Source: Janthinobacterium fluminis
Lineage (GTDB): Bacteria; Pseudomonadota; Gammaproteobacteria; Burkholderiales; Burkholderiaceae_D
Direction of reading: 5' to 3'
Assembly: GCF_028595325.1 (NCBI RefSeq)
Contig: NZ_JAQQXR010000009.1
Location: 1 to 64,000, forward strand
DNA length: 64,000 bases
The notes beneath the pieces were generated by a model, which did no database searches, was not told the DNA's origin, and saw only the letters and a list, made by a program, of their open reading frames with translations. Made by a program: the position numbers and the translations under genes. This document shows, piece after piece, positions 1 to 8,943 of this stretch. The first letter of the stretch is position 1; every line of letters starts with the position of its first letter.

Positions 1-1194
1 GGGCTGGCGCTGGAGCCGGCCGACGGCCTGAGCCTGGCGCGGCTGGCCGACGCCGCCGCGCCGGCGCCCGCGCCGCCCCAGGCGGAGGCGCCGCCGGCCG
101 AGCCGCAGCAGGAGCAGGCGCGCGCGCGCACCGGCCCGCAGCCGCGCCCGCGCGCGCCCGCCAAGCCGCCGCCGCACGCCCATATCGCCGTCGATCCGGC
201 CACGGTGCGGCTGATCGTCCTCGCCGCGACCTTGACCTTGCTCGTCGCCGGCTTCGGCCTGTGGTACTGGAAGGCCAGCAGCAGCGGCGCCGGCGCCGAC
301 CTGCCGATGGTGCCGATGCCGCTGAGCGACGCGCCCGGCGCGGCGCCGCCCACGCCGCTGGTGGTGGCGCCGCCATCCGACCCATCGGCCGACGCCGCCG
401 CGGCCGCGACGCCGCCACACGACGGCCCGGACCAGCAGGAATTGCGGGCACAAGCGCAAGCCCAGGCGCAGGCACAAGCCCAGGCGCAGGCGGCGCAAGC
501 CCAGGCCCAGGCTGCGCCGGCGCCGCCGGCCGAATTGCTGCCGCCGGTGGTGGCGGCCGACAACCCCGACATCAAGGTGCTGCGCAGCGAGGCGCCGGCC
601 CGGCTCAACCCGACGCTGGCGGGCGCCTACCAGGCGTTCACGGGCGGCGACACGGACGCCGCGCGCCAGCAGTACCAGGCCGTGCTGCAGCAGGAGCCGG
701 GCAACCGCGACGCCCTGCTCGGCCTGGCCGCCGTGGCCCTGCGCGACGGCCAGGGCGCGCAGGCCGGCGCCCATTATCTGCGCCTGCTCGACATGGACCC
801 GAACGACGGCGAGGCGCTGGCCGGCCTGGTCGCGCTGCGCCAGGGCGACCAGGTGCAGACGGAGTCGCGCCTGAAGGCCATCCTGCAGCGCGCGCCCGAC
901 GCCGGGCCGGTGCTGTTCGCGCTGGGCAACCTGTACGCGAAGCAGAGCCGCTGGAACGAGGCCCAGCAGATGTTCTTCCGCGCCTACGGCGCCACGCCCG
1001 ACAACGCCGACTACGCCTTCAACCTGGCCGTCGGCCTGGACCGGCTGAACCAGGGCAAGCTGGCGCTGACGTATTACCAGCGCGCGCTGGCGCTGGCGCA
1101 GAACAGCCCCGGCGGCTTCGACCGCGCCGGCGTGCGCCGCCGCATGCGCGAGCTGGGCGGCGCCGCCCAGCCGGGCACCCCCACGAGCAATTAA
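1..1194 (+). CDS. mshN: MSHA pilus biogenesis protein MshN-like, TPR (5' end outside window)
   Basis: The reading frame is open from base 1, with no stop before the GTG at 205, so the gene is cut by the window edge; 397 residues are visible. The visible N-terminal part is Pro/Ala-rich and probably cytoplasmic. One membrane helix follows (about residues 69-92), then a low-complexity Ala/Gln stretch (about 150-175). The last 190 residues are tetratricopeptide-like helices. A cytoplasmic tail, one helix and periplasmic TPRs is the MshN/GspA-partner architecture. It lies six bases before the ATPase gene mshE, as mshN does in known MSHA loci. It probably supports secretin or pilus assembly at the inner membrane. 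The MshN name rests on architecture and position. The missing N-terminus could still show it to be fused to another domain. Confidence 0.65.
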   Translation, partial: GLALEPADGLSLARLADAAAPAPAPPQAEAPPAEPQQEQARARTGPQPRPRAPAKPPPHAHIAVDPATVRLIVLAATLTLLVAGFGLWYWKASSSGAGADLPMVPMPLSDAPGAAPPTPLVVAPPSDPSADAAAAATPPHDGPDQQELRAQAQAQAQAQAQAQAAQAQAQAAPAPPAELLPPVVAADNPDIKVLRSEAPARLNPTLAGAYQAFTGGDTDAARQQYQAVLQQEPGNRDALLGLAAVALRDGQGAQAGAHYLRLLDMDPNDGEALAGLVALRQGDQVQTESRLKAILQRAPDAGPVLFALGNLYAKQSRWNEAQQMFFRAYGATPDNADYAFNLAVGLDRLNQGKLALTYYQRALALAQNSPGGFDRAGVRRRMRELGGAAQPGTPTSN

Positions 1195-1200
1195 GGCACC

Positions 1201-2901
1201 ATGGCAGAACAGGCAAAACTCCCGCTCGGCAAGCTGCTGATCCAGAAAGGCGTCATCAGCGAGGACCAGTTGCGCATCGCGCTGATCGAGCAAAAACGCA
1301 CGCCGGAGCCGCTGGGCCGGCTGCTGATCACGCTCGGCTTCGTCACCGAGGCCACCGTGCGCGAGGCGCTCAGCGAAAACCTGCACCAGCAAAGCGCCGA
1401 CTTGAGCAGCCTGGTGGTGGACGCCATCGCCCTCAAGCTGATTCCCAAGGAGGTGGCCAAGCGCTACCGCGTCTTCCCCATCGTCTACGAGCGCGACAAG
1501 GACAACCTGATCCTGGCGATGGCCGACACCAGCAACATCGTCGCCCTCGACCAGATCAGCGCCATGCTGGTCAAGGGCATCAGCATCACGCCGCTGCTGG
1601 TCAACGATTCCGACATTTCCCGCGCCATCGACCAGTACTACGGCTTCGAGCTGTCGATCGACGGCATCCTGCTGGAAATCGAGACGGGCGAAGTGAACTA
1701 CCAGAGCATGGGCGCGCCCACCGACGAGTACAGCCAGCCGATGGTGCGGCTGATCGACGCGCTGCTGGCCGACGCCGTGCAGAACGGCGCCTCCGACATC
1801 CACTTCGAGCCCGAGCAATCCTTCCTGCGCATCCGCTACCGCATCGACGGCATCCTGCGGCAGATCCGCAGCCTGCACAAATCGTACTGGCCGGCCATGG
1901 TGGTGCGCCTGAAGGTGGTCAGCAATATGAACATCGCCGAGTCGCGCGCGCCGCAGGACGGGCGCATCTCGATCAAGTTCTCCGGCCGGCAGATCGACTT
2001 CCGCGCCTCGGCCCAGCCGACCACCCACGGCGAGAACTTCGTGCTGCGCGTGCTCGACCGCCAGAAGGGCATCGTCCCCCTCGACGGCCTGGGCCTGGCC
2101 GAGCGCGAGCTGAACTTGCTGAAGCTGATGATCGCCCGCCCCGACGGCGTGATCCTCGTCACCGGCCCCACCGGCAGCGGCAAGACGACGACGCTGTACT
2201 CCATCCTCAACCACATCAACACCGAGAGCGTCAACATCATGACGCTGGAAGACCCGGTCGAGTACCCGATGACGATGATACGCCAGACCTCGGTGAACGA
2301 GTCGGCGAAGATGGGTTTCGCCGACGGCATCCGCTCGATGATGCGGCAAGACCCGGACATCATCCTGGTCGGCGAGGTGCGCGACCGCGAGACGGCCGAG
2401 ATGGCGTTTTCGGCGGCCATGACGGGGCACCAGGTGTACACGACGCTGCACACCAATTCGGCCATCGGCGCCGTCGCCCGCCTGCTCGACATCGGCATCC
2501 TGCCCGACATCATGGCCGGCAACATCATCGGCATCGTCGCCCAGCGCCTGGTGCGGCGCCTGTGCCCGCACTGCCGCGCGCCGGCCGCCGCGACGGCGCT
2601 GGAGCGGCGCCTGCTGGGCCTGGACGACGGCGCCGACGTCACGCTGTACCGCGCCGTCGGCTGCGAGCGCTGCGCCCACCAGGGTTACAAGGGGCGCATG
2701 GCGCTCACCGAGCTGCTGAAAATGACCTCCGAACTCGACGAGCTGGTGGCGCGGCGCGCCTCCTCGCGCGAGCTGAAGAACGCCGCCGCGGCGGCCGGCT
2801 TCCACACCCTGGCCGACGACGGCGTGCGCCGCGTGCGCGAGGGCGCCACCACGCTCGACGAGGTGGCGCGCGTGCTCGACTTCACCGACAGGTTGGCCTG
2901 A
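1201..2901 (+). CDS. mshE: MSHA pilus extension ATPase MshE (GspE/PilB family)
   Basis: A 566-residue secretion ATPase that powers pilin assembly at the cytoplasmic face of the inner membrane. An MshEN domain (about 1-160) contains two copies of the c-di-GMP-binding motif, around residues 8-31 (PLGKLLIQKG...) and 38-60 (PLGRLLITLG...). The Arg that usually opens each motif is Pro in both. The Walker A motif GPTGSGKT is at 322-329, followed by Asp and His boxes. A zinc-type tetracysteine (C455, C458, C488, C491) sits near the C-terminus, as in GspE. Its TGA overlaps the ATG of mshG by one base, so the two are probably translationally coupled. Family knowledge: MshE of Vibrio binds c-di-GMP directly. 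Binding here is inferred. Confidence 0.9.
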   Translation: MAEQAKLPLGKLLIQKGVISEDQLRIALIEQKRTPEPLGRLLITLGFVTEATVREALSENLHQQSADLSSLVVDAIALKLIPKEVAKRYRVFPIVYERDKDNLILAMADTSNIVALDQISAMLVKGISITPLLVNDSDISRAIDQYYGFELSIDGILLEIETGEVNYQSMGAPTDEYSQPMVRLIDALLADAVQNGASDIHFEPEQSFLRIRYRIDGILRQIRSLHKSYWPAMVVRLKVVSNMNIAESRAPQDGRISIKFSGRQIDFRASAQPTTHGENFVLRVLDRQKGIVPLDGLGLAERELNLLKLMIARPDGVILVTGPTGSGKTTTLYSILNHINTESVNIMTLEDPVEYPMTMIRQTSVNESAKMGFADGIRSMMRQDPDIILVGEVRDRETAEMAFSAAMTGHQVYTTLHTNSAIGAVARLLDIGILPDIMAGNIIGIVAQRLVRRLCPHCRAPAAATALERRLLGLDDGADVTLYRAVGCERCAHQGYKGRMALTELLKMTSELDELVARRASSRELKNAAAAAGFHTLADDGVRRVREGATTLDEVARVLDFTDRLA

Positions 2902-4106
2902 TGCCCCAATACGCCTACCGCGCGATGGACACGGCCGGCCAGCTGGTGCCGGGGGTGATGGACGCGAGCAATGTGCCGGACCTGGAGCTGCGCCTGCACC
3001 GCATGCAGCTGGACTTGATCGACTTCAAGGCCAGCAGCCAGGAGCTGGTCCTGCTGGGCAAGCGCGTCGTGCGCCGCGCCGATCTGATCAACTTCTGCTT
3101 CCACATGGAGCAGTTGACGGGCGCCGGCGTGCCCATCCTGGAGGGCTTGAACGATTTGCGCGACGGCATGGACCACCCGCGCCTGCGCGAAGTGGTCACG
3201 GAGCTGATCGAGGCCATCGAGGGCGGCCTGAGCCTGTCGGCCGCGCTGGCCGTCCACCCCGACATCTTCGACAACACCTTCACCAGCCTGATCACCGCCG
3301 GCGAACACAGCGGCAAGATCGCCGAAGTGTTCAAGAACCTGTCGGACAGCCTGAAATGGCAGGACGAGCTGGCCGCGCAGAGCAAGAAGATCATCATGTA
3401 CCCGCTCGTCGTCGGCCTCGTCGTCACGGCCGTCACCTTCTTCCTGATGATCTACCTGGTGCCGCAGCTGACCGCCTTCATCCGCAACATGGGCGGCGAA
3501 CTGCCCTTCCACACGCGGGCGCTGATCGTCGTCTCGGGCGTCTTCATCAACTACTGGTATGTGCTGCTGGCGCTGCCCGTGGCGGCCTGGTTCGGCGTGC
3601 GCGCCTGGCTGCGCCGCAGCGAGGCGGCGCGCTTCGCCTTCGACGGCCTGAAGCTGCGCCTGTGGATGGTCGGCCCCGTGCAGCACAAGATCATCCTGGC
3701 CCGCTTCGCCACCTTCTTCGCGCTGATGTACGCCTCCGGCATCACCATACTCGACTGCATCCGCCTGTCCGAGGGCATCGTCGGCAACCGCGTCGTCGCC
3801 GCCGGCCTGCGCCGCGCCGCGCAACTGATCGCCGAGGGCCACGGCGTGACGGCCGCCTTCCAGCACACCGGCATTTTCCCGCCGCTGGTGATCCGCATGC
3901 TCAAGGTCGGCGAAGCCACCGGCTCGCTCGACGGCGCGCTGCGCAACGTCAGCTATTTCTACAACCGCGAGGTGAAGGACATGATCGAGAAGGTGCAGGC
4001 GATGATAGAGCCGGCCATGACGGTGATCCTCGGCCTGCTGCTGGGCTGGATCATGCTGTCGGTGCTGGGACCGATCTACGATACGATCAGCAAGATCAAA
4101 ACCTGA
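2901..4106 (+). CDS. mshG: MSHA pilus inner-membrane platform protein MshG (GspF/PilC family)
   Basis: A 401-residue polytopic protein of the GspF/PilC family, the membrane platform on which the MshE ATPase works. The N-terminus (MPQYAYRAMD) is typical of the family. Two T2SS-F domains are visible, one about 65-190 (LINFCFHMEQLTGAGVPILE) and one about 270-395 (LARFATFFALMYASGITILD). Membrane helices lie near 170-195, 215-235 and at the C-terminus. Family length is about 400 residues, so the gene is complete. The start ATG overlaps the mshE stop by one base. The next gene follows after eight bases. Confidence 0.9.
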   Translation: MPQYAYRAMDTAGQLVPGVMDASNVPDLELRLHRMQLDLIDFKASSQELVLLGKRVVRRADLINFCFHMEQLTGAGVPILEGLNDLRDGMDHPRLREVVTELIEAIEGGLSLSAALAVHPDIFDNTFTSLITAGEHSGKIAEVFKNLSDSLKWQDELAAQSKKIIMYPLVVGLVVTAVTFFLMIYLVPQLTAFIRNMGGELPFHTRALIVVSGVFINYWYVLLALPVAAWFGVRAWLRRSEAARFAFDGLKLRLWMVGPVQHKIILARFATFFALMYASGITILDCIRLSEGIVGNRVVAAGLRRAAQLIAEGHGVTAAFQHTGIFPPLVIRMLKVGEATGSLDGALRNVSYFYNREVKDMIEKVQAMIEPAMTVILGLLLGWIMLSVLGPIYDTISKIKT

Positions 4107-4114
4107 GGCCGCCC

Positions 4115-5665
4115 TTGTTCAGCATCCAATTATTCTATCTGACCAGCGAGCAGTTGTGCGCCTATGCATGGCGCAAGGGGCAGTTGTCGGCGCCGCAGTG
4201 CTTCGCCGCCGACGCCGCCGGCGCCGAGGCCTTCGCCCACTACCTGGACGGGCGCGGCCAGGTGCCGGCCTATCTGTTGACCGACCTCATCGAGGAAGAC
4301 TTCCAGCGCCACCTGCTGCCCCACGTCGGCGGGCGCAGCGGGCGCGGGCTGCGCCAGCGCCGCCTGCTGCAGTTGTACCGCGACACGCCCTACCGCAGCG
4401 CCACCGTGCAGGGGCGCGACGAGGCCGGCCGGCGCGACGACCAGGTGCTGTTCTGCGCGCTGACCAACCCGTCCATCCTGCAACCCTGGGTCGAGGCCCT
4501 GGCGCGCATGAAAACGCCGCTGGCCGGCATTTATTCGAGCAGCCTGCTCAGCGCCGGCCTGGTGCACGCGCTGGCCCTGCAGCACCGCCACACGCTGCTG
4601 GTGACCTACCAGTCCGGCGGCCTGCGCCAGAGCTACTTCCACGACGGCCAGCTGCGCTTCAGCCGGCTGACGCTGGCCGCCGACCGCGACGGCGCCGCCG
4701 CCGCCATCGCCGCCGAAACGGACAAGACCCGCCAGTTCCTCACCAGCACGCGCATGCTGGAACGGGGCGAGGTGCTGAACGCCGTCGTGCTGGCGCCGGC
4801 GGCCCGCGTGGCCGCCCTGCAGGCCCTGTGCCGCGACGGCCGCGAGACGGTGTTCCACTTCGTCGCGATGGAGCGCGCCAGCGCCAAGCTCAGCCTGGCC
4901 GACGCGCCCGCGCTGGCCGACCCGCTGCTGCTGGCGCTGCTGGCGCGGCGCCGCCCGCCCAGCCATTACGCGCTCGGCCCGCAAGCCTGCTATTACCAGT
5001 TGTGGCGCGCCCGCCTCGGCCTGTACGCCGGCAGCGCCGTGATGGGCGTGTATTTCCTGCTGTGGCTGGGCGTGAACGGCTGGGGCATCGTCGACGCCAG
5101 CCGCAGCGGCGCGCGGCTGCGCGCCGAGGCCCAGTCCTACGAGCGGCGCTACCGCGACATCATGGCCTCGCTGCCGCCGCAGGTCGAGAAGACGGCCAAT
5201 ATGAAGGCGGCCGTGCAGATCGAGCGGCTGGTGTCGACCCGGGCGCCGGGGCCGCAGGCCATGCTGACGATGCTCAGCGCGGCGCTCGACCAGGCGCCCG
5301 ACATCAGCCTCGTGCAGCTGGACTGGAAGGTGCGCCTGCCCGACAACCGCGCCGGCTCGGCCCAGCCGCGCGCCGACAACGCGCCGGCCGTGCCCGTCTC
5401 GGCGCTGCTGATCGGCCTGCCGGCCAAGCCGCCGCAGGACTTGCACGTCGAGGCCGAGGTGCGCCTGGCGCAAAACGACTACCGCGCGGCGCTGGCCAGC
5501 ATCCAGCGCTTCACGGCGGCACTGGCGCGCCAGCCGCGCCTGACGGTGGTGCTGGAGCAGACCCCGCTGGACGTGCGCCCCACCGTCAAGCTGACCGGCA
5601 AGACCGCCACGGCGGCGCCCGACAGCAAGGCCAAATTCACCATGAACCTGAGCTGGATACCATGA
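4115..5665 (+). CDS. MshI-like pilus biogenesis protein (PilM/PilN-like)
   Basis: A 516-residue protein. The first 290 residues have no membrane segment and resemble an actin-like PilM fold. One membrane helix follows (about 300-325, GSAVMGVYFLLWLGVNGWGI), then a periplasmic PilN/GspL-like region that begins with a coiled-coil stretch. I chose the TTG at 4115 because GAGG (4105-4108) sits six bases upstream and no ATG is available near it. The frame stays open further upstream only as an overlap with mshG. The stop overlaps the next ATG as ATGA. By position and architecture this is the MshI component of the alignment complex. Sequence identity to MshI is not obvious by eye. Confidence 0.6.
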   Translation: MFSIQLFYLTSEQLCAYAWRKGQLSAPQCFAADAAGAEAFAHYLDGRGQVPAYLLTDLIEEDFQRHLLPHVGGRSGRGLRQRRLLQLYRDTPYRSATVQGRDEAGRRDDQVLFCALTNPSILQPWVEALARMKTPLAGIYSSSLLSAGLVHALALQHRHTLLVTYQSGGLRQSYFHDGQLRFSRLTLAADRDGAAAAIAAETDKTRQFLTSTRMLERGEVLNAVVLAPAARVAALQALCRDGRETVFHFVAMERASAKLSLADAPALADPLLLALLARRRPPSHYALGPQACYYQLWRARLGLYAGSAVMGVYFLLWLGVNGWGIVDASRSGARLRAEAQSYERRYRDIMASLPPQVEKTANMKAAVQIERLVSTRAPGPQAMLTMLSAALDQAPDISLVQLDWKVRLPDNRAGSAQPRADNAPAVPVSALLIGLPAKPPQDLHVEAEVRLAQNDYRAALASIQRFTAALARQPRLTVVLEQTPLDVRPTVKLTGKTATAAPDSKAKFTMNLSWIP

Positions 5666-6345
5666 GCGCCCATCCCTCCTCCCTGCCGCCGGCCGGCGCG
5701 CCGGGCGCCGCCAGACGGCCCGCGGCGGCCGTCGCGCTGCCGTTCTGGATGGGCGAGCTGGCGCTGATCCGCCTGCCGCTGCTGCTGTTCGCCTTCACCC
5801 TGGTGCTGGGCAGCCTGCTGGTGGTGCTCAGCACCTGGTATCTGAACTCGCAAAGCGACGCGATGATACGCGCCCAGCAGGCGCGCAACATCGCCTTCGA
5901 CCAGTTCAACCATGTCGAGAACGAGAAGCTGGAAATCCGCGACTACCAGCCGCAGTTCATCGCCCTGCGCGACAAGGGCTTGCTGGGCGAGGAGCGCCGC
6001 CTCGAATGGGTCGACGCCATCCGCCAGATCCAGGAGCGGCGCAAGCTGCTGCCGATCAGCTACGAGATCGACGCCCAGCAGGCGTTCAAGCTGGAAGGCC
6101 AGGCGGCGCTGGGCGCCTACCGCCTGCGCGGCAGCCGCATGGACTTGCATATGGACTTGCTGCACGAAATGGACTTGTTCGACTTCCTGCACGACCTGCG
6201 CCAGCGCAGCTATTACACGATCCAGGATTGCTCGATCAAGCGCGGCGCCGGCGCGCCCAACGCCGCCGTCGCGCCATCGCTGGCGGCCGACTGCACGCTG
6301 TACTGGCTGACGCTGGGCTCGGCCGCGCCCGGGAGCGAGCGGTGA
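5662..6345 (+). CDS. MshJ-like pilus alignment protein (PilO-like)
   Basis: A 227-residue bitopic membrane protein: a Pro/Ala-rich cytoplasmic tail, one helix (about 33-57, LPLLLFAFTLVLGSLLVVLS), and a periplasmic domain that starts with a coiled coil (residues 60-120). It is coupled to the preceding gene by an ATGA overlap and to the next by TGA/GTG sharing. Size, topology and position match MshJ, the PilO/GspM-like partner of MshI. Two Cys near the C-terminus (around positions 192 and 213) could form a periplasmic disulfide. Assignment is by context. Confidence 0.55.
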   Translation: MSAHPSSLPPAGAPGAARRPAAAVALPFWMGELALIRLPLLLFAFTLVLGSLLVVLSTWYLNSQSDAMIRAQQARNIAFDQFNHVENEKLEIRDYQPQFIALRDKGLLGEERRLEWVDAIRQIQERRKLLPISYEIDAQQAFKLEGQAALGAYRLRGSRMDLHMDLLHEMDLFDFLHDLRQRSYYTIQDCSIKRGAGAPNAAVAPSLAADCTLYWLTLGSAAPGSER

Positions 6346-6749
6346 GCGCGCGCGCCCTGCTGCTGGCCCTGTGCCTGGCGGCGCCGGCCGGCGCGGCCGA
6401 GCTGGGCCGCCTGTTCGCCTCGCCGGCCGAGCGCGCCGAACTGAACGCCAAACGCGACGGCCAGGCCGGCGCCGCGGCGACGGACGCGGCGGCGCCGGCC
6501 GTCGCGGCCGCCGCGGCGCCGCCGCCGCCCCCGCCGCCGCCGCTGCCCACCGAACTCAACGGCGTGGTGCGCCGCAGCAGCGGCAAGTCCACCGTCTGGC
6601 TGAACCAGATGCCGCAAACGGAACCGCACAACCGGCTCGACGACGCCACCCTGTCGCTGCCGCTGTCGTCGGGGCGCACCGTGATCCTCAAGCCGGGCCA
6701 GAGCTACACGCCGGGCGAGGCCAGCGTCAGGGATCTGCATGGCCGCTAA
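6342..6749 (+). CDS. MshK-like periplasmic pilus protein (PilP-like)
   Basis: A 135-residue exported protein starting with GTG at 6342, overlapping the previous stop. A signal peptide (ALLLALCLAAPAGAA) ends near residue 20. It is followed by the segment ELGRLFASPAERAELNAKR, typical of small PilP/MshK pilotin-like proteins. An Ala-rich linker and a run of eight prolines come next, then a compact C-terminal domain (about 70-130). It probably links the inner-membrane alignment complex to the secretin. The gene overlaps the next ORF by 11 bases. The exact family is uncertain. Confidence 0.5.
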   Translation: MSARALLLALCLAAPAGAAELGRLFASPAERAELNAKRDGQAGAAATDAAAPAVAAAAAPPPPPPPPLPTELNGVVRRSSGKSTVWLNQMPQTEPHNRLDDATLSLPLSSGRTVILKPGQSYTPGEASVRDLHGR

Positions 6750-7464
6750 AATCCCACTGCGGCGCCAGCGCGGCGCCGCCCTGCTGATACTGCTCAGCGT
6801 CGTCGGCCTGGGCGTGGCGACGCTGCTCATCAGCGCGCTGGGCAAGAACGGCCAGCAGGGCGCGCGCGAACGCCGCGCGCTGCTGGCGCTGGCCGAGGCC
6901 AGCGACGCCCTGGTCGGCTACGCGACCAGCCACGGCAGGCTGCCGCGGCCGGCCCGCTCGGCCGTCGACGGGCGCGAACGGCCCGACGCCTGCGTCGACG
7001 AAGGCGGCTGCAGCGGCTTCCTGCCCTGGGTCACGCTGGGCGTCGGCGGCGCCGACAGCTGGGGCAAGCTGCTGCGCTACAGCGTCACGCCGGAATTCAC
7101 CGTCGCGCCCATCCAGAGCCGCAGCGCCGTGGCCACCAAGACGGTGCGCGCGCGCAGCCCGGACGGCCGCTTCTACTATCTGGGCGGCCAGCAGGAATGC
7201 GGGCTGAGCATCCAATGCCTGCCCTTCGTCGTCTATTCCAGCGGCAAGAACAACCTCGGCACCGGCGTCGCCGGCGTGGCCCAGGCCAACAAGGCCAGCG
7301 GCAACATCGACGAGCAGGCCAACGACAAGGCCAGCACCCATTTCATCGCCCGCGCCGCCGGCGCCGACCCGCGCCAGCCCGGCGGCGAGTTCGACGACCT
7401 GGCCGCCTGGGTGCCGCTGACGCTCCTCTACGAGCGCATGACGGCGGCGCACACTCTGCCATGA
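6739..7464 (+). CDS. Minor pilin-like protein without a canonical prepilin site (PilX/MshP type)
   Basis: A 241-residue protein with an N-terminal RRQRGAALLILLSVVGL helix. This resembles PilX/MshP-type minor pilins, with a Gly-Ala junction. It lacks the Phe+1 and Glu+5 of ordinary prepilins. The C-terminal domain is clearly paralogous to the next gene: both share a LVGYAT/LIGYAV segment, a LPW.TLG segment, a YSVTP segment, a GKN motif and GGEFDD near the end. It is coupled to its paralogue by an ATGA overlap. It probably sits at a pilus tip or in the initiation complex. Confidence 0.6.
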   Translation: MAAKIPLRRQRGAALLILLSVVGLGVATLLISALGKNGQQGARERRALLALAEASDALVGYATSHGRLPRPARSAVDGRERPDACVDEGGCSGFLPWVTLGVGGADSWGKLLRYSVTPEFTVAPIQSRSAVATKTVRARSPDGRFYYLGGQQECGLSIQCLPFVVYSSGKNNLGTGVAGVAQANKASGNIDEQANDKASTHFIARAAGADPRQPGGEFDDLAAWVPLTLLYERMTAAHTLP

Positions 7465-8174
7465 GCACCATGCACACCACGGAAAAAGGTTTCAGCCTCG
7501 TCGAGATGGCCATCGTCCTCGTCGTCGTCGGCTTCATGATAGGCGGCCTGATCACGCCGCTGGCGATGCAGATCGAACAGCGCAAGGTCAGCGAGACCAA
7601 CAAGGCGCTCGAGGAGGCGCGCGAGTCGCTGATCGGCTACGCGGTGCGCAACGGCTACCTGCCCTGCCCGGCCGTGTCGGCGACGAACGGCCTGGAAGAC
7701 CGGCGCCAGCAGCGCTGCGCCAACGAAAAGCGCCTCGGCTACCTGCCGTGGGCGACGCTGGGCCTGGCCAAGAGCGATGCCTGGAACCACCTGTTCCTGT
7801 ACAGCGTCACGCCGGCCTTCAGCGACAGCGGCACGCGCTTCTCGCTGAACACGCCGCGCGACATCAGCGTGATGACGCGCGACGGCGCCGGCCGGCCGGC
7901 GCTGGCCACGGCCAGCAAGGACATTCCCGCGCTGATCCTGTCGCACGGCAAGAACGGCTACGGCGCCGGCACCGAGCAGGGCGGGCGCCTGCCCGCCGCC
8001 CCGGCCGGCAACGCCGACGAGCGCATCAACGCCGGCAACGCCACCACCTTCGTCAGCCGCGCCCTCAGCGAGGACCGCGGCGCGGCCGGCGGCGAATTCG
8101 ACGACATCGTCGTCTGGCTTTCGCCCAACATCCTGCTCAACCGCATGGTGGCGGCCCAGCGCCTGCCGCAATAA
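7461..8174 (+). CDS. Type IV minor prepilin (MSHA-type)
   Basis: A 237-residue prepilin with a short leader and the processing site KG|FSLVEMAIVL: Gly-1, Phe+1 and Glu+5 are all present, followed by the usual hydrophobic helix. The globular part is paralogous to the preceding gene (GGEFDDIVVWLS near the end), indicating a tandem duplication. Two Cys (LPCPA and QQRCAN) may form a disulfide. The ATGA overlap couples it to the upstream gene. It would be cleaved and methylated by a prepilin peptidase encoded elsewhere. Confidence 0.75.
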   Translation: MSTMHTTEKGFSLVEMAIVLVVVGFMIGGLITPLAMQIEQRKVSETNKALEEARESLIGYAVRNGYLPCPAVSATNGLEDRRQQRCANEKRLGYLPWATLGLAKSDAWNHLFLYSVTPAFSDSGTRFSLNTPRDISVMTRDGAGRPALATASKDIPALILSHGKNGYGAGTEQGGRLPAAPAGNADERINAGNATTFVSRALSEDRGAAGGEFDDIVVWLSPNILLNRMVAAQRLPQ

Positions 8175-8175
8175 G

Positions 8176-8943
8176 ATGCTGGCCGCGACCCTGACGATTG
8201 CCGCCTACACGCTGCGCGAGGCGCTGCGCAACCGCCTGCTCTGGCTGCTGTTGCTGGCGGCCCTGGGCGCCGTCGGCCTGAGCGGCTTCCTCCATGAACT
8301 GGCGCTGACGGAAAGCCGGCAAGTGCAGGCGGCCCTGCTGGCGGCCGTGCTGCGCCTGGCCGGCGTGTTCCTGATCGCCGCCTTCGTCGTCACCAGCATG
8401 GTGCGCGAGGCCAACGACAAGGGGCTGGAGCTGCTGCTGGCCCTGCCCCTGCCGCGCGCCGCCTACCTGGGCGGCAAGCTGGCCGGCTACGCCGCGCTGG
8501 CGCTGCTGCCGGCGCTGCTGTTCGGCGCCCTGGCCGCCTGCGTCGCGGCGCCGGCCCAGGCCGCGCTGTGGGGCCTGTCGCTGCTGTGCGAACTGTGGAT
8601 CGTCGCCGCCTTCAGCCTGCTGTGCGCGCTCAGCTTCAACCAGGTGCTGCCGGCGCTGGCCGGCGCGGCCGGCTTCTACCTGCTGGCGCGCGCCATCGGC
8701 GCCCTGCAACTGCTGGGCCACGGCCGCGCCGGCGCCCACTCGGCGGCCCAGCAAGCCATCAGCGCCGGCCTCGACGTCGTCGCCGCCGTGCTGCCGGCGC
8801 TGCACACCTACACCCGCAGCGAATGGCTGCTCTACGACACGGGCGACGCCGCCGCCCTGCTCGCCATCGCCGCGCAGACGGCCGTGTATGTCGGCCTGCT
8901 GGCGTGCGCCGCGCTGTTCGACCTGTACCGCAAGAGCGTCTGA
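8176..8943 (+). CDS. ABC-2 type transporter permease, no ATPase nearby
   Basis: A 255-residue membrane protein with about six helices. It opens with TLREALRNRLLWLLLL, a pattern typical of ABC-2 permeases (NosY/GldF class). A cytoplasmic loop with REANDKGLELLLALPLPR is also characteristic of this group. It begins one base after the prepilin stop and overlaps the next gene, so it is part of the pilus operon. No ATP-binding subunit is found in the window. It might lie upstream of base 1, or this permease may be used differently. Confidence 0.65.
   Translation: MLAATLTIAAYTLREALRNRLLWLLLLAALGAVGLSGFLHELALTESRQVQAALLAAVLRLAGVFLIAAFVVTSMVREANDKGLELLLALPLPRAAYLGGKLAGYAALALLPALLFGALAACVAAPAQAALWGLSLLCELWIVAAFSLLCALSFNQVLPALAGAAGFYLLARAIGALQLLGHGRAGAHSAAQQAISAGLDVVAAVLPALHTYTRSEWLLYDTGDAAALLAIAAQTAVYVGLLACAALFDLYRKSV

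Noticed and set aside
448..525. Ala/Gln triplet-like repeats as a CRISPR or satellite
   Set aside because: The repeat is a coding low-complexity stretch (Gln-Ala units) inside the MshN-like gene; there are no spacers.
261..4106. A 1281-residue plus-strand open frame across mshN, mshE and mshG
   Set aside because: It is an out-of-frame shadow produced by high GC. It is Arg/Pro/Gly-rich before the true mshG start at 2901, and only the mshG part is real.
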